In this document: positions 33,101-45,209 of the stretch, piece by piece | Position numbering within the stretch: the first letter of the stretch is position 1 | Layout of the letters: each line of letters begins with the position of its first letter | Assembly: GCF_964355755.1 (NCBI RefSeq) | Contig: NC_092676.1 | Span: forward strand, 2,214,288 to 2,278,287 | Source: Antedon mediterranea | Lineage: Eukaryota > Echinodermata > Crinoidea > Comatulida > Antedonidae | Length of the DNA stretch: 64,000 nucleotides | Reading direction: 5' to 3' | Notes under the pieces: model-generated | What the model saw: only the letters and a program-made list of their open reading frames with translations | What the model was told of the DNA's origin: nothing | The model's database searches: none | Made by a program: the position numbers and the translations under genes

Positions 33101-35408
33101 TTGAGTATTAATTTTAAGGAGAATATGGTTCAACCGTTGCAGTTTGACCATCTAAACGTAAGGTTAGGGTTCAAATCCTCGCTGGTCTTTTTTTAGATGT
33201 TGCAAAACACTTAAACAACCTTTTGTTTGTGATGATTCTACTGTAGTTACTGCAGCATTAACTATTTTACTGCAGAAATGACTAGCATTACTCCTGTATA
33301 AAATCAACTCCAAATAAAGGCCCTTAAGCGTGGTTCCCACTAGAACGCAATGCAGTGACGTATCAACACAAAGTGCATTTTTGCGTAATCAAAAGTACAA
33401 ACCGACGATGCAATAGTGCTGAAAATATCGTAGGTTTGATTTCATGCAGGCGGTGGAAAACACAATGATTGGAAGGGCATTTTCTTACGTTGCGTAGATT
33501 GCGTTACGTTGCGTAGATTGCGTTACGTTGCGTAGATTGCGTTAGCGAACTAAGCTTATATAAAACAATCACAGTAGAACCTTTAGGACATCTATAAATA
33601 TTTTTTAACTGTAATACATTCTCTGCAGTAACGTCAGTAGAATTATTTAAACATTTTACCTAAATGCAGTCAAACAAATGTAATAAATTTGCATATTTAA
33701 CTTGATGTTTCCCTAATTCTTATCCCTATTCAAGTGTGATATTATCAGTTAAGTGGTGAGTGATGTCAGCGCAGCATATTTCGTTCACATGAGACAATTT
33801 AGCAAACAAACGCAAGAGAATTCTGTTTAGCTTTGTTCACACAGAAACTTGAGCTGATGCACCTGGCAATGCATATAATTTAGTCTACTCATGGAGGTAT
33901 AACATTGTTTTATATCTCTATGGTCTACTACTACTAATACAGTACTACAATTATCTAGTACAGTAGTTTGTGATTAACACCCAATCTGAACACAGCTCTA
34001 ACAACTTAGAGATGAGTTGAAAAACACTTCTAAATTCACAAAACTCGACATATTCTCCACCCGTTTCATTCATATTAAAATGAGGTGGACACATTTTTAG
34101 GTTTTCCTATGTTAATTGGCTGATTTGTAATTCTCTTGCATTTTCTTTGCGCCGTTTACATTTCTCTTACGTACTTGGATTTGTTAAGTTGCCCAATTTG
34201 AGTTTTCTCATTGTTCTTGTCTTTCATTTTTAAGTACCATCAAGTTGCCATGTTGCTTATCATTTCAGCAAAGACCTATCACTTGCTTAGGAATATTATT
34301 TTATTTGATACTTTTATTATTTGTCAAACACACGAATCAGGTTTATGGTGATATTTTTTATTTAGCATGATGGTTTATTTTTGTTCTCATTCTGAGAATT
34401 TCTTTTTTTTTTTCCATGTCACTAGGTGACTAATTATTTATAATGATAGCTTATTAATTAGTAATATGGTCAAAACAAATTAATGCTTTGTGGACGCGGT
34501 GGAAGTTTTTTATAATTAGCGGGAGATGATACACACTATTTGGAGACTTTGGTCATTATCGGGAGAGTTGGGAGGTCTGAATACCAAACTTAAGGTGACC
34601 AATGTGATCAACAATATTTACTAGATAACACCTTAGTAATAATAATATATACAATATGAGTTAAACGCAGCATTAAGAAATGAAACTCCTAAAACACAAA
34701 TTATAATCTACAAATAATCTTGAAACCAAAATAGTTAAACATTTTTAGGGGAATGCTTTGTAACCTTACATTGTAAGCCACAGATGCACGATGCATGTGT
34801 ACAGTATATGCATGTTTGCTGTATAAAGGAATTAATTAATGTGATATAATGTGTTTGTGATGTAATAAGCATGAGAGGTCAGGTACATTTCAATCAATTT
34901 TTATTACATAATTATTTTTTTTTAAATTTCAGCACAGTTGCTTTCAAATTAATTACTGTTTATGCTACCTTATCACATGTGATTTTCAACACAATTGTTC
35001 TCTATCATTTGTTAAGTGTACATTCATTATGTCTGCTATATTAATGTATTCGCTATAATTTTGTTTGACCCCACTTGACCCCTGCTTGTTTATTTCAGAT
35101 CTCATGTATTTGATGAGAACGCTAGCGAGTACGTGGAGCCTTGTCAGTACAACGGAAACGGCACACAGACGCCACCACTCCTAGAGAACAAGGCCGTTAT
35201 TAACCAAGATACCGACTGTCAACCAATGAACACAGAACAAGCACAAAGTCCGCAAAGCAAACCAAGTCCATCCGATTCGCCAAAGAATACACAAATTTCT
35301 GATAGTAAAGCTGATTCTAGACAGATAGTGGTAGGACATGTTGAAATGGAAGCAGTACAGAAGTCGCCAGGAGCAACCGGTGATGGCGCCCTCTTTACAG
35401 CTCATTGA
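24173..35408 (+). CDS. GOPC: GOPC (Golgi-associated PDZ and coiled-coil protein), 8 exons, complete
   Basis: Exons: 24173-24376, 25654-25818, 26408-26583, 27065-27230, 27483-27572, 27899-28063, 29066-29154 and 35099-35408. All join in phase to 454 residues, close to the vertebrate length. GOPC (PIST, CAL) is a Golgi scaffold that binds Rab6/TC10-type partners through its coiled coil and the C-termini of membrane proteins through its PDZ domain. Residues 1-68 begin [20 protein letters not shown], typical of the family. The coiled coil covers about 69-210 ([18 protein letters not shown] and neighbours). The PDZ domain covers about 248-336, with the carboxylate loop GLGMSI at 261, then [19 protein letters not shown] and [13 protein letters not shown]. 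An acidic run (DTDDDDDD) and a Ser/Pro/Gln-rich tail follow. The tail has diverged from vertebrates. Intron 7 is 5.9 kb. A polyadenylation signal AATAAA lies at 36393. Confidence 0.95.
24377..25653 (+). other. GOPC intron 1
   Basis: The intron is strongly AT-rich with simple A/T runs. I see no repeat family ends, RNA genes or extra exons in it. Confidence 0.5.
28055..28375 (+). repeat. Minisatellite made of GOPC exon 6 splice donors, 11 copies
   Basis: Each unit (27 or 31 bp) repeats CTCACAACAG|GTAAATAT or GTATTTAT, that is the last ten bases of exon 6 plus the donor. The first copy is the real exon end (28063). Units 1-5 have the same variant order as units 6-10 (one 27-bp, then four 31-bp), giving a higher-order repeat of 151 bp. 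Every copy keeps an intact GT donor. Confidence 0.9.
29155..30580 (+). other. GOPC intron 7, first part
   Basis: AT-rich intron sequence. Two or three loosely similar lines around TGTTGTCTA(G)CAGGACC / GTTGTCCAGAACC at 29715-29815 repeat each other. No gene is seen. Confidence 0.4.
30598..30745. repeat. 17-bp minisatellite
   Basis: Roughly eight to nine copies of GGTGACACCGTATTTAA occur with single-base variants. They are preceded by CAGTCAACCCCTATTTTGG and followed by ATGTCCCCTTTATAGAGG, which look like the imperfect ends of a small inverted-repeat element in which the array sits. Confidence 0.85.
30768..30893. mobile_element. Palindromic MITE family A, copy 2 (right end missing)
   Basis: It starts TTAAGCTCTGTCTACACTA, contains AAATATGGTAGTGATA and CATCATCATGTCC, and breaks off after GGGCGTCACATTTA without the right inverted repeat. 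Confidence 0.75.
30894..33120. other. GOPC intron 7, middle part
   Basis: Mostly AT-rich unique sequence. A perfect hairpin lies at 32741-32779. No exon with suitable phase (2) was recognised. Confidence 0.4.
32741..32779. repeat. Perfect 14-bp inverted repeat (hairpin)
   Basis: Arms ACTAGATGGTACGC (32741-32754) and GCGTACCATCTAGT (32766-32779) are exact complements around an 11-base purine-rich loop, GAGCGAAGCGA. The GC content stands out from the AT-rich surroundings. Confidence 0.9.
33121..33194 (+). other. tRNA-like / pol III promoter-like segment
   Basis: A TGGTTCAACCG word resembles an A box, GGTTCAAATCC fits the B-box consensus about 45 bp later, and a T run follows. The cloverleaf stems are not convincing, so a tRNA-derived SINE relic is more likely than a tRNA gene. 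Confidence 0.3.
33324..33560. mobile_element. MITE family B, decayed copy, with 19-bp triplicate
   Basis: The left end TTAAGCGTGGTTCCCACTAG is the family B terminus, but the right end is poorly kept. At 33485-33541 the 19-mer TTACGTTGCGTAGATTGCG occurs three times in tandem. Confidence 0.6.
33561..35098. other. GOPC intron 7, last part
   Basis: AT-rich intron sequence with no recognised element, up to the acceptor TTATTTCAG at 35098. Confidence 0.4.
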
Positions 35409-36392
35409 GGTCAATATCCTATAAATTATGTAAAGCATTTATTTCCATTTTAAGAAATTTATCTAAAAATAAAATAATCGAAAATCAAACTTAGCTATTG
35501 ATTTTATTAATGTAAGTTATACTCAAAGGGAAGTATTATTAGTTACATTAATTATATTACTAACTAGGAATTTGAAGCAATATAGGTTGTACCTTACCTC
35601 TGGGAGACATTTAATATATAGAATCCATTGAGTATATTAAAAATTTATGTTGAAGTTGCCTGAATTAAAGGTGCTCCAAACAGCTCCATCCATGATAAAC
35701 TGTACTGTGTTAGTTCCCATTGTATAATGAAATACTATACTGTTGTACTGTGTTGGACCATGGAGAATTACTCCATAGTTGGACCAACAATCTAGATTAT
35801 TAGTTTACACTGAATAACAGGCAACTCTCCCGAATTAGGCCTTCCTGGAAGCTTGCCCAATACCAGACGTTACCAAATGCTCCCCTGTTATTTAAAATAT
35901 TTTTAGGTCTAGTTATTTGGTATTGAGAGAGTTGACTAAAATTATGATTAGAGATTAAATCAACGGATGTACTGTAGTTTCTGTGTGGTGTTGATTGACA
36001 TCCAGGTATTAAGACTTAAAGGGGCCTATGCTTACATTATCTTAATGTTTATATGGACTTAATAATTTATTGTTTAACATTTGAGTTGGTTGTGGTTGTA
36101 TGTAGAAAAAGACCTAGATACAATATCTGTATTGTTTGTCTTTCAACGGACGTTGGACTGTCGATATATTATGTATAACACTAACACAGATTACCATTAC
36201 TCTAATAATATGTGATTATAAAATGAATACTGTGTCCAAGTATGAAATAACAGAATCGATATTACAGAAAAAAACAGTAACAACTAAATTATAAAGATAA
36301 AGATGCGTTTATTCCTAAATTTCATATATTAAGCTGTTTGATGTTACCCATATTTTGTTGTAGAATAGAATGGGTCTAATATTTCTATTGTA

Positions 36393-36398
36393 AATAAA
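36393..36398 (+). terminator. Polyadenylation signal, probable GOPC 3' end
   Basis: AATAAA occurs about 985 bp after the GOPC stop, in TTGTAAATAAAGTT. It is the most typical signal in the 3' flank; use is not proven. Confidence 0.4.
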
Positions 36399-36419
36399 GT
36401 TATTTAAAATAATTACTCA

Positions 36420-37680
36420 TTTGTATAGATGGATTATGAGTTAATAGAGAGAAGGCGGTTAATAAATAAATAGTGGAGGTGGGTGGGTAATACTGCTTTT
36501 TAGAAGAAGGTAAGAGCAAGGAGCCGCTTGAAATTGGTGTAGATGGGGAACCCTGAAAATGGAATCTTTACTAGTGGTTGTATGTTTGTTTGTTACTATT
36601 TTGCTCCTCCATAGACATGGAATATCAAAATTATTGTACTGGTCGTGGGAAGGTTTTAAACTACATTTAAAAACTGCCCTCAGATGGGTATTTCTACTAG
36701 TAGAGAGTAAGTCCGATACTAAGTGCCATAATCTGTAAATTTGCTCACCACAACTCTCTTTTTAAACAGAGAATAAATTTGGTGTGGTCTTCCCTGCAAC
36801 GGCTGTTCATTTTTTTACAGCCAACACTTGAATTTTGCAGTACATTTTCTGTATATATACATTTATGTGCATTTGTGATAAATTGTGTAAATTTACTCTA
36901 TGTTCATTTGTATTGTGAGCGATGGCCAAAGTTTTACATTATCAAATCACTTTCGTTTTCTTGTAATATCTTCCAACGTTTTGCATCTTTCTTTTAAGAA
37001 TTTTTAACTTTTGAATTACATAATTAACAGAAATTTATAATTTTTTAAATTTACAATATTTAATGTTTTTCTAATGTTGGAAGGGTGTAGGGAATTAATT
37101 AGCATTTATTTAATGAAAACATTTATTAAATAAATAATTGTTAAATGTGGAAAATGTTAAGCTATCCAATCATACTGTGAAAACCCCAGTGGTCCAATGG
37201 TTATGCATTTGCATCATTCAGGTGATTTCGAGTTCGATTCTTGATTGTTGTTACTTTTTTACTTGGATTTTCTCAGCTTTTCTTTATCACATAAAATTTA
37301 TAAGAATTTCAAATATAAAAATGTAACAGCGAGATATATCAACACCTTGGTAATATATAGTATACTGATTGCCAAATATTTAATGTATTTTGTAGTTTCC
37401 TTTTCTAAAGTTCCCGTAGAATTTCCTAGATAGATGAATCTATAGATTTTAACATCAATATTATAACAGTCACTGGTAGTAAAGATATAGCATTTGGAAT
37501 ATCTGTAAAATGTACTTAGTTGTAGTAGTGTCATTTGTGGCCCAGAGGTTCACTGGAATATCATTTGCTATGAACTTATGGGCCACCATACATGTGTTTA
37601 ATTCAGAAAATAACACCTAATTAATTCTGTAATTAAAAATGTGAATGATTTAATATCGCTATTTGATTATCATTAATTAA
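36420..37680. other. Intergenic region between GOPC and mGluR
   Basis: Short G-rich piece at 36470, a repeat fragment near 36640-36690 (GAAGGTTTTAAACTACATTT) that also occurs at about 54096-54120, and a tRNA-like piece at 37181. No gene is seen. Confidence 0.4.
37181..37250 (+). other. tRNA-derived SINE head
   Basis: TGGTCCAATGGTTATGC fits an A box and GAGTTCGATTC a B box, about 35 bp apart, as in tRNA genes. The acceptor stem does not pair well, so a SINE relic is favoured. Confidence 0.4.
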
Positions 37681-37724
37681 TAATTAATATCAATTTATTG
37701 ATCAGAATAGGTCAATCGATACAT

Positions 37725-37982
37725 ATTGATTGATTATTTAATTGATAATATATTGAATTGATTACATTATTCATTATTGATTACATTATTGATTATTGAT
37801 CACATTATTGACTATTGATCACATTATTGATTATTGATCACATACTGATTATTGATTACATTATTAATTATTGATCACATTATTGATTATTGATCATATT
37901 ATTGATTATTGATCACATTATTGATTATTTATCACATTGATTATTGATCACATTATTGGTTATTGATCACATTATTGATTAG
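37725..37982. repeat. AT-rich minisatellite (TTATTGATTATTGATCACA)
   Basis: About 13 imperfect copies of an approximately 19-bp unit, with TGATCA palindromes in most units. Some units are shortened. Confidence 0.8.
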
Positions 37983-38294
37983 ACACGCCTACACCTTACA
38001 TCTAAATTGATTAGTGCTCAAAATAGTATTTTCTAGAAATAAGATATTTGTTTATTAAAAAGCAATTTAAATTTTAATACTCGTCTTAAATTTAAAGCAG
38101 TACTTTGTAGTTTAATATCAATGGTTGGTTTTGTTACATGGAAGTTAATATATATTTTGTTCTAAAAAATATATTATATAATACATATTGTCATGTTTCT
38201 GTTAATGTAATGTTATCATGCCTATATAACTGTCTTATATATTTCATAATTCACTAATTTCAATATGCTGTAATGTACATTATAATCAGACACA

Positions 38295-38405
38295 GTGGAT
38301 GGAGCTAAGGGTTGGGATAATTGGGTGAAACCAGGGGTACATTGGGTGAAACCAAGGGTACATTGGGTGGGTTGCCATTTGTTGAGGTCAGGGGTGGGTG
38401 GTTGG
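38295..38405. repeat. Short 20-bp direct repeats
   Basis: ATTGGGTGAAACCAGGGGTAC-like words occur three times in the G-rich stretch 38318-38375. No function is visible. Confidence 0.5.
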
Positions 38406-39120
38406 TTGGTTGTAGATAGTATTATTTTTAAAGTTAATACATACTGTACTTATGTACACTGGAACACTTTAATTCACTATTTCTCCGTCACATATTAATA
38501 GTACAATAATATATTCAAATTTGTTTTATTCTGTGTTCCAAAAGAGTAAACAAATATATACATTTTAAGATAACAAATGTAATAAATATGATATAACCAA
38601 ACTATGTTCCAGAAATTATTTTTCTGTTTGTTTTCTTGTTTACAGTATACTTTATTGTTAATGTTTGTTTGATTTTCAATCAAAAGCCTTTATAAAATTT
38701 ATATAGATGATTTATTAATCACAAGAATACTTTTGGTATTATGTGATATTAATTGGTTTTATTTTAGATTTATGTTAATATTGTTTTCTATTTGTTATTT
38801 TCACTATAATCTTTGTTATTTTACCTTCAACGATAATTTGTACATAAATGCGTTCATGATCTATTGTGTTGACGCATTGGTGACGCGCAATACCAGAATT
38901 GACCGTATGTAAGATGTAATCAAAGCAAGTATAAATATAACAGTGTTTCAACTGATCTTTTTGTGTAAACAAATAGTTAATGAGAGTTTTGAATTTCCAC
39001 TAACGTGCGTGTGCGTTTGGTGTTGACGTCATACTTTGAATACTACATCATTGCAGCTGCTCATATTAAGGAATGCGAATACAAGTACAGTACTGTATTA
39101 GCGAAGTACAGTTATAGCTC

Positions 39121-39292
39121 TAAAGCGTGGTTCCCACAAGGACGTAAACGCAACGCAAGCGAATTGACCAATCACAAGCGATGGCTTATTCGCTTGTGAT
39201 TGCTAACTGTCTATAACTTCGCTTGTCATTGGTTAAAACGCTTGCGTTGCGTTTACGTCCTTGCGTCACGTTCTAGTGGGAACCAAGCTTTA
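39121..39292. mobile_element. Palindromic MITE family B, best copy
   Basis: It begins TAAAGCGTGGTTCCCAC and ends GTGGGAACCAAGCTTTA. The interior is nearly self-complementary (GCAAGCGAATTGACCAATCA and its inverse region, CGTTTACGTCCTTGCG). Length is 172 bp. Related copies are at 33324, 42604 and 56881. Confidence 0.9.
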
Positions 39293-39795
39293 CAGAGCAT
39301 AACGTGTGGTGCAGTATCAAATAAAGAAAATGTAAGAGAAATATATGCTGTTATTGATTAAGTTGGATTGAGGAGAACGACATATCCATAGAAGATGTGC
39401 CGCATAGATTAGCTTACTCGTTCGAGCACTCATTTCAGTTGCAATTTTAATTTTTTATATAAAATATTTTGTTTGCTCACACACCCCACATGAGCAAGAT
39501 GTTATGCTCATATGTAATTTCAATCTGTTATGCTGTATACGTCGTCACTATGCAATGTATACGATCGATATCAGAGCAAAGTTCTTTGTTTTAATCATCT
39601 TTTAATTTATTTCGATTTTAAAATAAACAACTACATCTGCAGTTTCTGTTTTGTCATTTTTTTAAATATTGTGTTTTTAAAGATAAAGATTAAGTACGGT
39701 AATTTATTAAGTTGACACGTGATTTCAATTATATGAAAGTTATATACTGTAGTCGTTACTCATACTCATAGCGGTCCGTGTTGTTCGACGCGTCG

Positions 39796-40053
39796 TCGTC
39801 GTCACCGCCGCCGTTGTGTAGCAGGATTACTGACATATAAGATGAATATTCCCACCGTCGCCGTCACCGCCGTCGTAGCAGGATTACTGACATATAAGAT
39901 GAATATTCCCACCGTCGTCGTCACCGCCGTCGTAGCAGGATTACTGACATATAAGATGAATATTCCCACCGTCGTCGTCATCGCCGTCGTAGCAGGATTA
40001 CTGACATATAAGATGAATATTCCCACCGTCGCGTCGTCGTCACCGCCGTGTAC
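39796..40053. repeat. 57-bp minisatellite, about four copies
   Basis: Units carry GTAGCAGGATTACTGACATA, AGATGAATATTCCCACC and GTCGTCGTCACCGCC. They are multiples of 3 and read open on both strands (MNIPTVVVTAVVAGLLTYK on +). Degenerate GTCGTC-rich continuation extends to about 40390. It lies 0.4 kb downstream of the mGluR stop. Confidence 0.85.
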
Positions 40054-40457
40054 TACAAAACCGGTCAAAGGATACTCCCAACGTCGTCGTGACCACAGTC
40101 GTATCAGGATCAGTATATAAAAAATAACTCAATGCATATTCCCATCGTCATGTCGTCACCGCCGTCGTAGCAAACTTCAACAAAATCGCTCTATGCATAT
40201 TCTCGTCGTCACCGACTTCGTGGCAGGATTCCTAGCGATACCCGTGTATGCCTTAAATAATGTCCACCGTAGTCGTCACCGCCATCGTAACCTATGGATA
40301 TTCCTAACGTCATCGTTCGTTATGATCGGCTTCTTACTGTTGTCGTCGCGTCGTTGTGTCGTCGTCACCGTTGTCGTATGTTCATTAAAATTACATGTAC
40401 AGTAGTAGTAAAACGTGGTCTATTTATAATATTTAAAACAACTATTAACATTTGTAT

Positions 40458-43400
40458 TTATGATGTAGTTTCAGCTTGTTCCGTCACACCTGCTACGGAT
40501 ACTTGTGTCGTATTTTCTCTGTTTTCCTGAATCGCCGGCATGGCGTCACGGATCGATGTCTTCGTATTTGCTCTAATGCGAGACTGCGTAAACACATTCA
40601 TCTCCTCATCATTTACAAAGTACAACGCATATATCTTAACTACAAACAAACATATTAATGCAATTGTTCCATTAATAACCAATCCATATCCTTTGTATAT
40701 AGCCTTATATTGAGGTTCATTCGTTGTAAAGTATGGTGGGCTAAACGCGACAATTATCACCAGTGTGCTAAAGCTACAGAAATTGATAAACCGTGTTTCG
40801 TTGTAGTTGTCTGGTAATTTGCGTGTCATAAACGCATAGACGCAGGATATTAAGACTAATATAATATTGTATGCTAAGGATCCGATGACTTCAATGTCTA
40901 CAGTTCCTTCAGTGTTATCCCACGCTGAACAGAGCATGATCACGGTACCTTCGTTTTTGTTTGGCATTATGTACTTAACTGTCGGTGGTACAATTAGCAA
41001 CCAAATAAGCATCCATAATATCTGAAAAAGGTGATGATTTGTTATTTTTTAATATAAGGTTTAACATAAAGAAATTATTGAGTGTTAGTTAATTAGCAAT
41101 CTTTCGTTTTCACGATGTGCCATAACGCACCTGTCGAGTCGAAAAATCATTCCATGGAAGATCATACACATAATTTAATGAGCATGCGCAGAATGACTGT
41201 TTGCCTCAATAGCTGCGTATTATCTGAAGTTGGTTAGGTGACCAGATTACAACAAAGAAGAGTTATGTCGGTACAATTCACACTAGGGAAGAGCGACATT
41301 ACATTGTTACTTACTATAAACGAAATGTCATCGTCTACCCGCCTTCCCTCTCTCATCTTAACTTAAACAACATTGATATAGGCCTATATATAACATTTAA
41401 GAAGAGACATACCTGAAAAATAGCCACCGAGAACGCAATGAGTAATTGAGACTGGGAACTGATGAACTTCGGTCTCCGTGCGCTCTTCGCACTAGTTTTA
41501 AATATACGATATACTCGAACAGTTTTTGTCGTTACTGAAGCATATATCAACGCCACTGAAATCGGTGATCCTATTCGTCGAAAGACGCATACACTTGGAC
41601 CTGGACGAATACCGTGGAATAAGGCACAGACGAACCCACAGAATATGCCACAGAAAATGATGTAGCTAAGTTCTCTACTGGATGCCTTGATCAACGGTGT
41701 GTTTCTGTTTTTGATGTATGCAACCAGTATGACGAAAGTCACAGTGATTCCAGCACTTGACAACATGATGAGAATTATAGCCCACGGATGTTCTTTAGTT
41801 ACAAACGTTCCATCGATAACTTCACATCTTGTTCTGTTTTCATTTGGAAAATAAAAAGGCGGTTCATTTGTATCGCATGGTTCGCAACGTGTACCGCGGT
41901 CGCTATCAGTGACTATCGACGAAGATAGGCATTTGACGCACGTCCAACAACACGGCGTTTCTTCCGAGATTATGGTCGCATAACCCGTCTCACACGGATC
42001 ACTACAAGAGGATTTCGGTTTAACGGTTGAATTATCGTTTGTTATGTTCCATTTCACTTCACTATCATTTTTAAAATTACTTTCTTCACTCCAAGATCCA
42101 ACATCCACAAATGTATACACGTCGTTTATCTTTTGTAAATTCTTTATTTTATACCTTGGTTGGGAGTCTCCATTTTCGTCAAATGTTACCTGTCCGTTTG
42201 AAGGACTGTCAAATCTGGTTTTCAAAAGAAAGGGCATGAGAGCTTTGCCGTCATCCGGGGTGAATTTTGAGCATCTTTCGCTATTTATTTGACACTGTTG
42301 GTCCTTCATATCTTGTAGGGCGTGAATAAAAGATAACACGCTGTCCATGACTAGACTATCGTGCGCCGGTGAATCGGTGTCATTTGCTATCGGAGCAAGA
42401 GTAAGATGGTCGCAAGGAGGGAGACCAATTATAGGTTCTCTACTCGAACAATTCCTGTACCTCTCCCAAAATTCAATAGCCCAAGGATTATCTGTATCTG
42501 AAGGGGTGATCGAGTAAAAATATTCGTCAAAAGTTGGAATAGAATTGGAGTATGGCTGGATTGTGAGAGCACCTGAAATGATAAAGAAAACTTACGATTA
42601 CAGTAAAGCTTGGTTCCCACAAGAGACGCAACGCAAGGACGTAGACGCAACGGAAGCGAATTGACCAATGACAAGCGACTGTGCGAATAATCCATCGCTT
42701 CGAATTGGTCAAATTACTTACGCTTACGTCCCTGCGTCTCTGGTGGGAACCAAGCATTAGATTCTGCTAATTACCAATTGGGCAGTCGATCTTTTGAATG
42801 GTCGGTTGGTAAACTAACCATGACACTCGATTACTTACCTAACGCTGCGTCTTCGTTTCCTTTGACTGCATTTAAACCATAGTTTCCCCATCCATCGCTA
42901 CCAATCCATATGAACCGATTTTTTATACCCAACCTGCTCACAGCTTCGAAGATTCCACTGGCAACCTCCAGTTGTACGTACAATATGACAACAGTAGCTT
43001 TCTTTGCCATATCCAAATCGTTCACAACCTCATTGTAATACTCGTCAGGGGCGTGTATAGAAACGGATTTAGTCGTAGCTAAGCATATACCCAAGTCTTT
43101 AATTCTGAATTTAAACGCTTTTAACGCATTCTCTCCATATGAATCATCGGAATTCACGAATGAAACATACGTCCAATTATAGAACACTAATATATCCACT
43201 ATTGACTGTATCTGGTATTTATCAGGAGGAACGGTCCTTAAGAAATATTTGTATTTCAGTTTATTACTTAGTTCGTCACTTGTTGATAGGTAACTTATCT
43301 GTGGGATACCATACACACCGAACAGGACGGCTGCTTGCACGGATGAGCTGCTTCTTTGTGCGCCGACGACTCCGGTTACGCGCTTAGTAGACTCAGTACA

Positions 43401-43784
43401 CGCACCCTCCGTACTGTTTGCGCAGTCGCATTTACAATGGCATTCATTTGTCCTTTGTTTGGGAATTAAGTTTAACGAACATTTGAGCGTCTCGGAAGGA
43501 TACGAACACGTATCGTATATTTCATAACCTATAGTCATATTAGGAAAAATATTATCTTCATTTATTTTATTGATTGTATATACCATTGCTTCTACACGCT
43601 TCAATGAATTTAACTCCCGAATTTGTCCACAAGTACCGGTCGTTTCATCGTACAGGTGTAATGGAAACAAGCCGCCTAGTATTATATCTCCTTGCTTGGT
43701 ATAGTTTTTAGCCTGCAAAGATTCTCCAAATTGTAGACTACAAACGATAATAGAGATCAGTATCATTTCTATCGATAACTCCAT
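40458..43784 (-). CDS. Metabotropic glutamate receptor (class C GPCR), 3 exons, complete
   Basis: Exons on the minus strand: 43784-42839, 42572-41413 and 41021-40458, joined in phases 1 and 0 to 889 residues. Residues 1-25 are a signal peptide. The Venus-flytrap domain (about 30-500) keeps glutamate-contact positions known from mGluR1: Arg63 in RVEAM, Ser147 in SSSSV, Thr168 in STSDELS, Tyr216 in SYGE and Asp297 in GSDGW. The Cys-rich domain (about 505-560) has CSDPCETG and CCWTCVKC. Seven membrane segments (about 578-830) follow, with FCG..CGFVCALFHG, SVTTKTVRVYRIF and RLPDNYNETRFINF-like loop sequence (here KLPDNYNETRFINF). The C-tail is short (about 45 residues), without an obvious Homer motif. 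Family binding of glutamate is well supported; subgroup is not decided. Intron 1 contains a MITE B copy. Confidence 0.95.
42604..42759. mobile_element. Palindromic MITE family B in mGluR intron 1
   Basis: Left TAAAGCTTGGTTCCCAC and right GTGGGAACCAAGCATTA, with inner GCGAATTGACCAATGACAAG and its inverse. It fills over half of the 266-bp intron. Confidence 0.85.
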
Positions 43785-44905
43785 TGTGATAGGCCTACAC
43801 TAGGCTTATTAAGAGCTTGAACGTGGCACTTGTTCTAAAATAGAAACAAATAATACTTTAGGCATAATTTTGTAATGAACAAAATAAAAATGCTTTCGTG
43901 GTAAACTTTCTAGCACAAATAGCTATAAACAGCATGTTGTTTTAGTCTTACTGGTTAGAATATTCTTATCAAATGGAATTCTGTTCAGTTGTTAAAGTTC
44001 TCAATGTTGGGGTATTGGAAGGGGCTCCTCCTTATTTACCAAAACAATCTAATATTTTTTGTTACAATCCTTTGGTTCAATAACCGAGTTTGACTTTCAA
44101 AGGTTTTTACTGGTAAAGCTTACTTTCAAACGGACATTATAGTCTACAGTTGCTGCATGGTGACATTTTTATAAACTATATTTTGACTGCAGAAATAATG
44201 GTTAGTTGGATCAATTTGTTAGAACACCTAAATGGAAGTTTCCATCAAGGTTCTTTCATCTGAGTAAGAAACGGTTGATTTGGTTGTCTGTAATTAGGCT
44301 ATTTAGTGATCAAACCAAAGCGAAGATTGCCTTATTCAATGAAACATAAGGTTAGTTTCTATTCCAATAATATCAAACCTGAAAGCCTAGCAAAACCTAT
44401 ATGCAGTTGGTCATTTTTTATGGATGGGATAAGACACAATTTAGTGAATTCTAGCATCATGTTTACCACCGCGATACTAGAAACACCTGCGCTAGGTTTG
44501 CTGTAATAATGTCGATTCTATGTAATTACTAAACATACTCACCTCTTACATCAAGAAGATTGAAAGCAGACTGAGATGACAAAACACTTTTTTCTCCAGC
44601 TAAAATCTATCATCAGGTTTAATCGTACAACACAGTACTAGAATTGCACAAGGCGGTTTATAGTTTATTTGATTCCATATTACTAATAAACACAAACATA
44701 CTCACCACTTATACCACATACCCACAGTTTACTACTATCGTGTACCAACAGTTGGTAAAGTTATCTTTAAATAAATATACTCAGTGTTTTTATTTAGCAG
44801 TGATCGTCACAATGTGGACTTTACTCTCAACAATAGAGAGACTCTGAGAATTACTTAAAATTAACACCTCAACATTATACTTGAAAACGTGTTTTTGTAA
44901 ATTTA
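43785..44905. other. Upstream region of mGluR
   Basis: No coding exon is seen. The 5' untranslated exon(s) and promoter of the receptor are expected here, but no TATA or Inr can be singled out. Confidence 0.4.
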
Positions 44906-44907
44906 AA

Positions 44908-45209
44908 ACATCGTCTGCTGGCACTTCATATACCCGCAACTAATTATTGTCTGCTAACACTTCATATACGCGCAACTGATGATCGTCTGTTAACAATTCA
45001 TATACGCGCAACTGATGATTGTCTGCTAATACTTCATATACGCGCAACTGATGATTGTCTGATAACACTTCATTTACGCGCAACTGATGACTGTCTGCTA
45101 ACACTTCATATACGCACAACTGATGATCGTCTGCTAACACTTCAAATAGGCTCAACTGATGATCGTCTGCTAACACTTCATATACGCGCAACTGATGATT
45201 GTCTGCTTT
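44908..45209. repeat. 36-bp minisatellite, about eight copies
   Basis: Units of TCTGCTAACACTTCATATAC plus GCGCAACTGATGAT(T/C)G. The 36-bp period keeps one frame open on the minus strand as VYEVLADDHQLR repeats for 83 residues. There is no flanking gene structure. Confidence 0.85.

Noticed and set aside
37181-37250. Functional tRNA gene
   Set aside because: A and B boxes are recognisable but the acceptor and anticodon stems do not pair well.
39842-40120. Open frame with MNIPTVVVTAVVAGLLTYK repeats
   Set aside because: 57-bp minisatellite reading open on both strands; no splice or start context.
44940-45191. Open frame with VYEVLADDHQLR repeats as a gene
   Set aside because: Tandem repeat without gene structure around it; kept only as a repeat and a low-interest finding.
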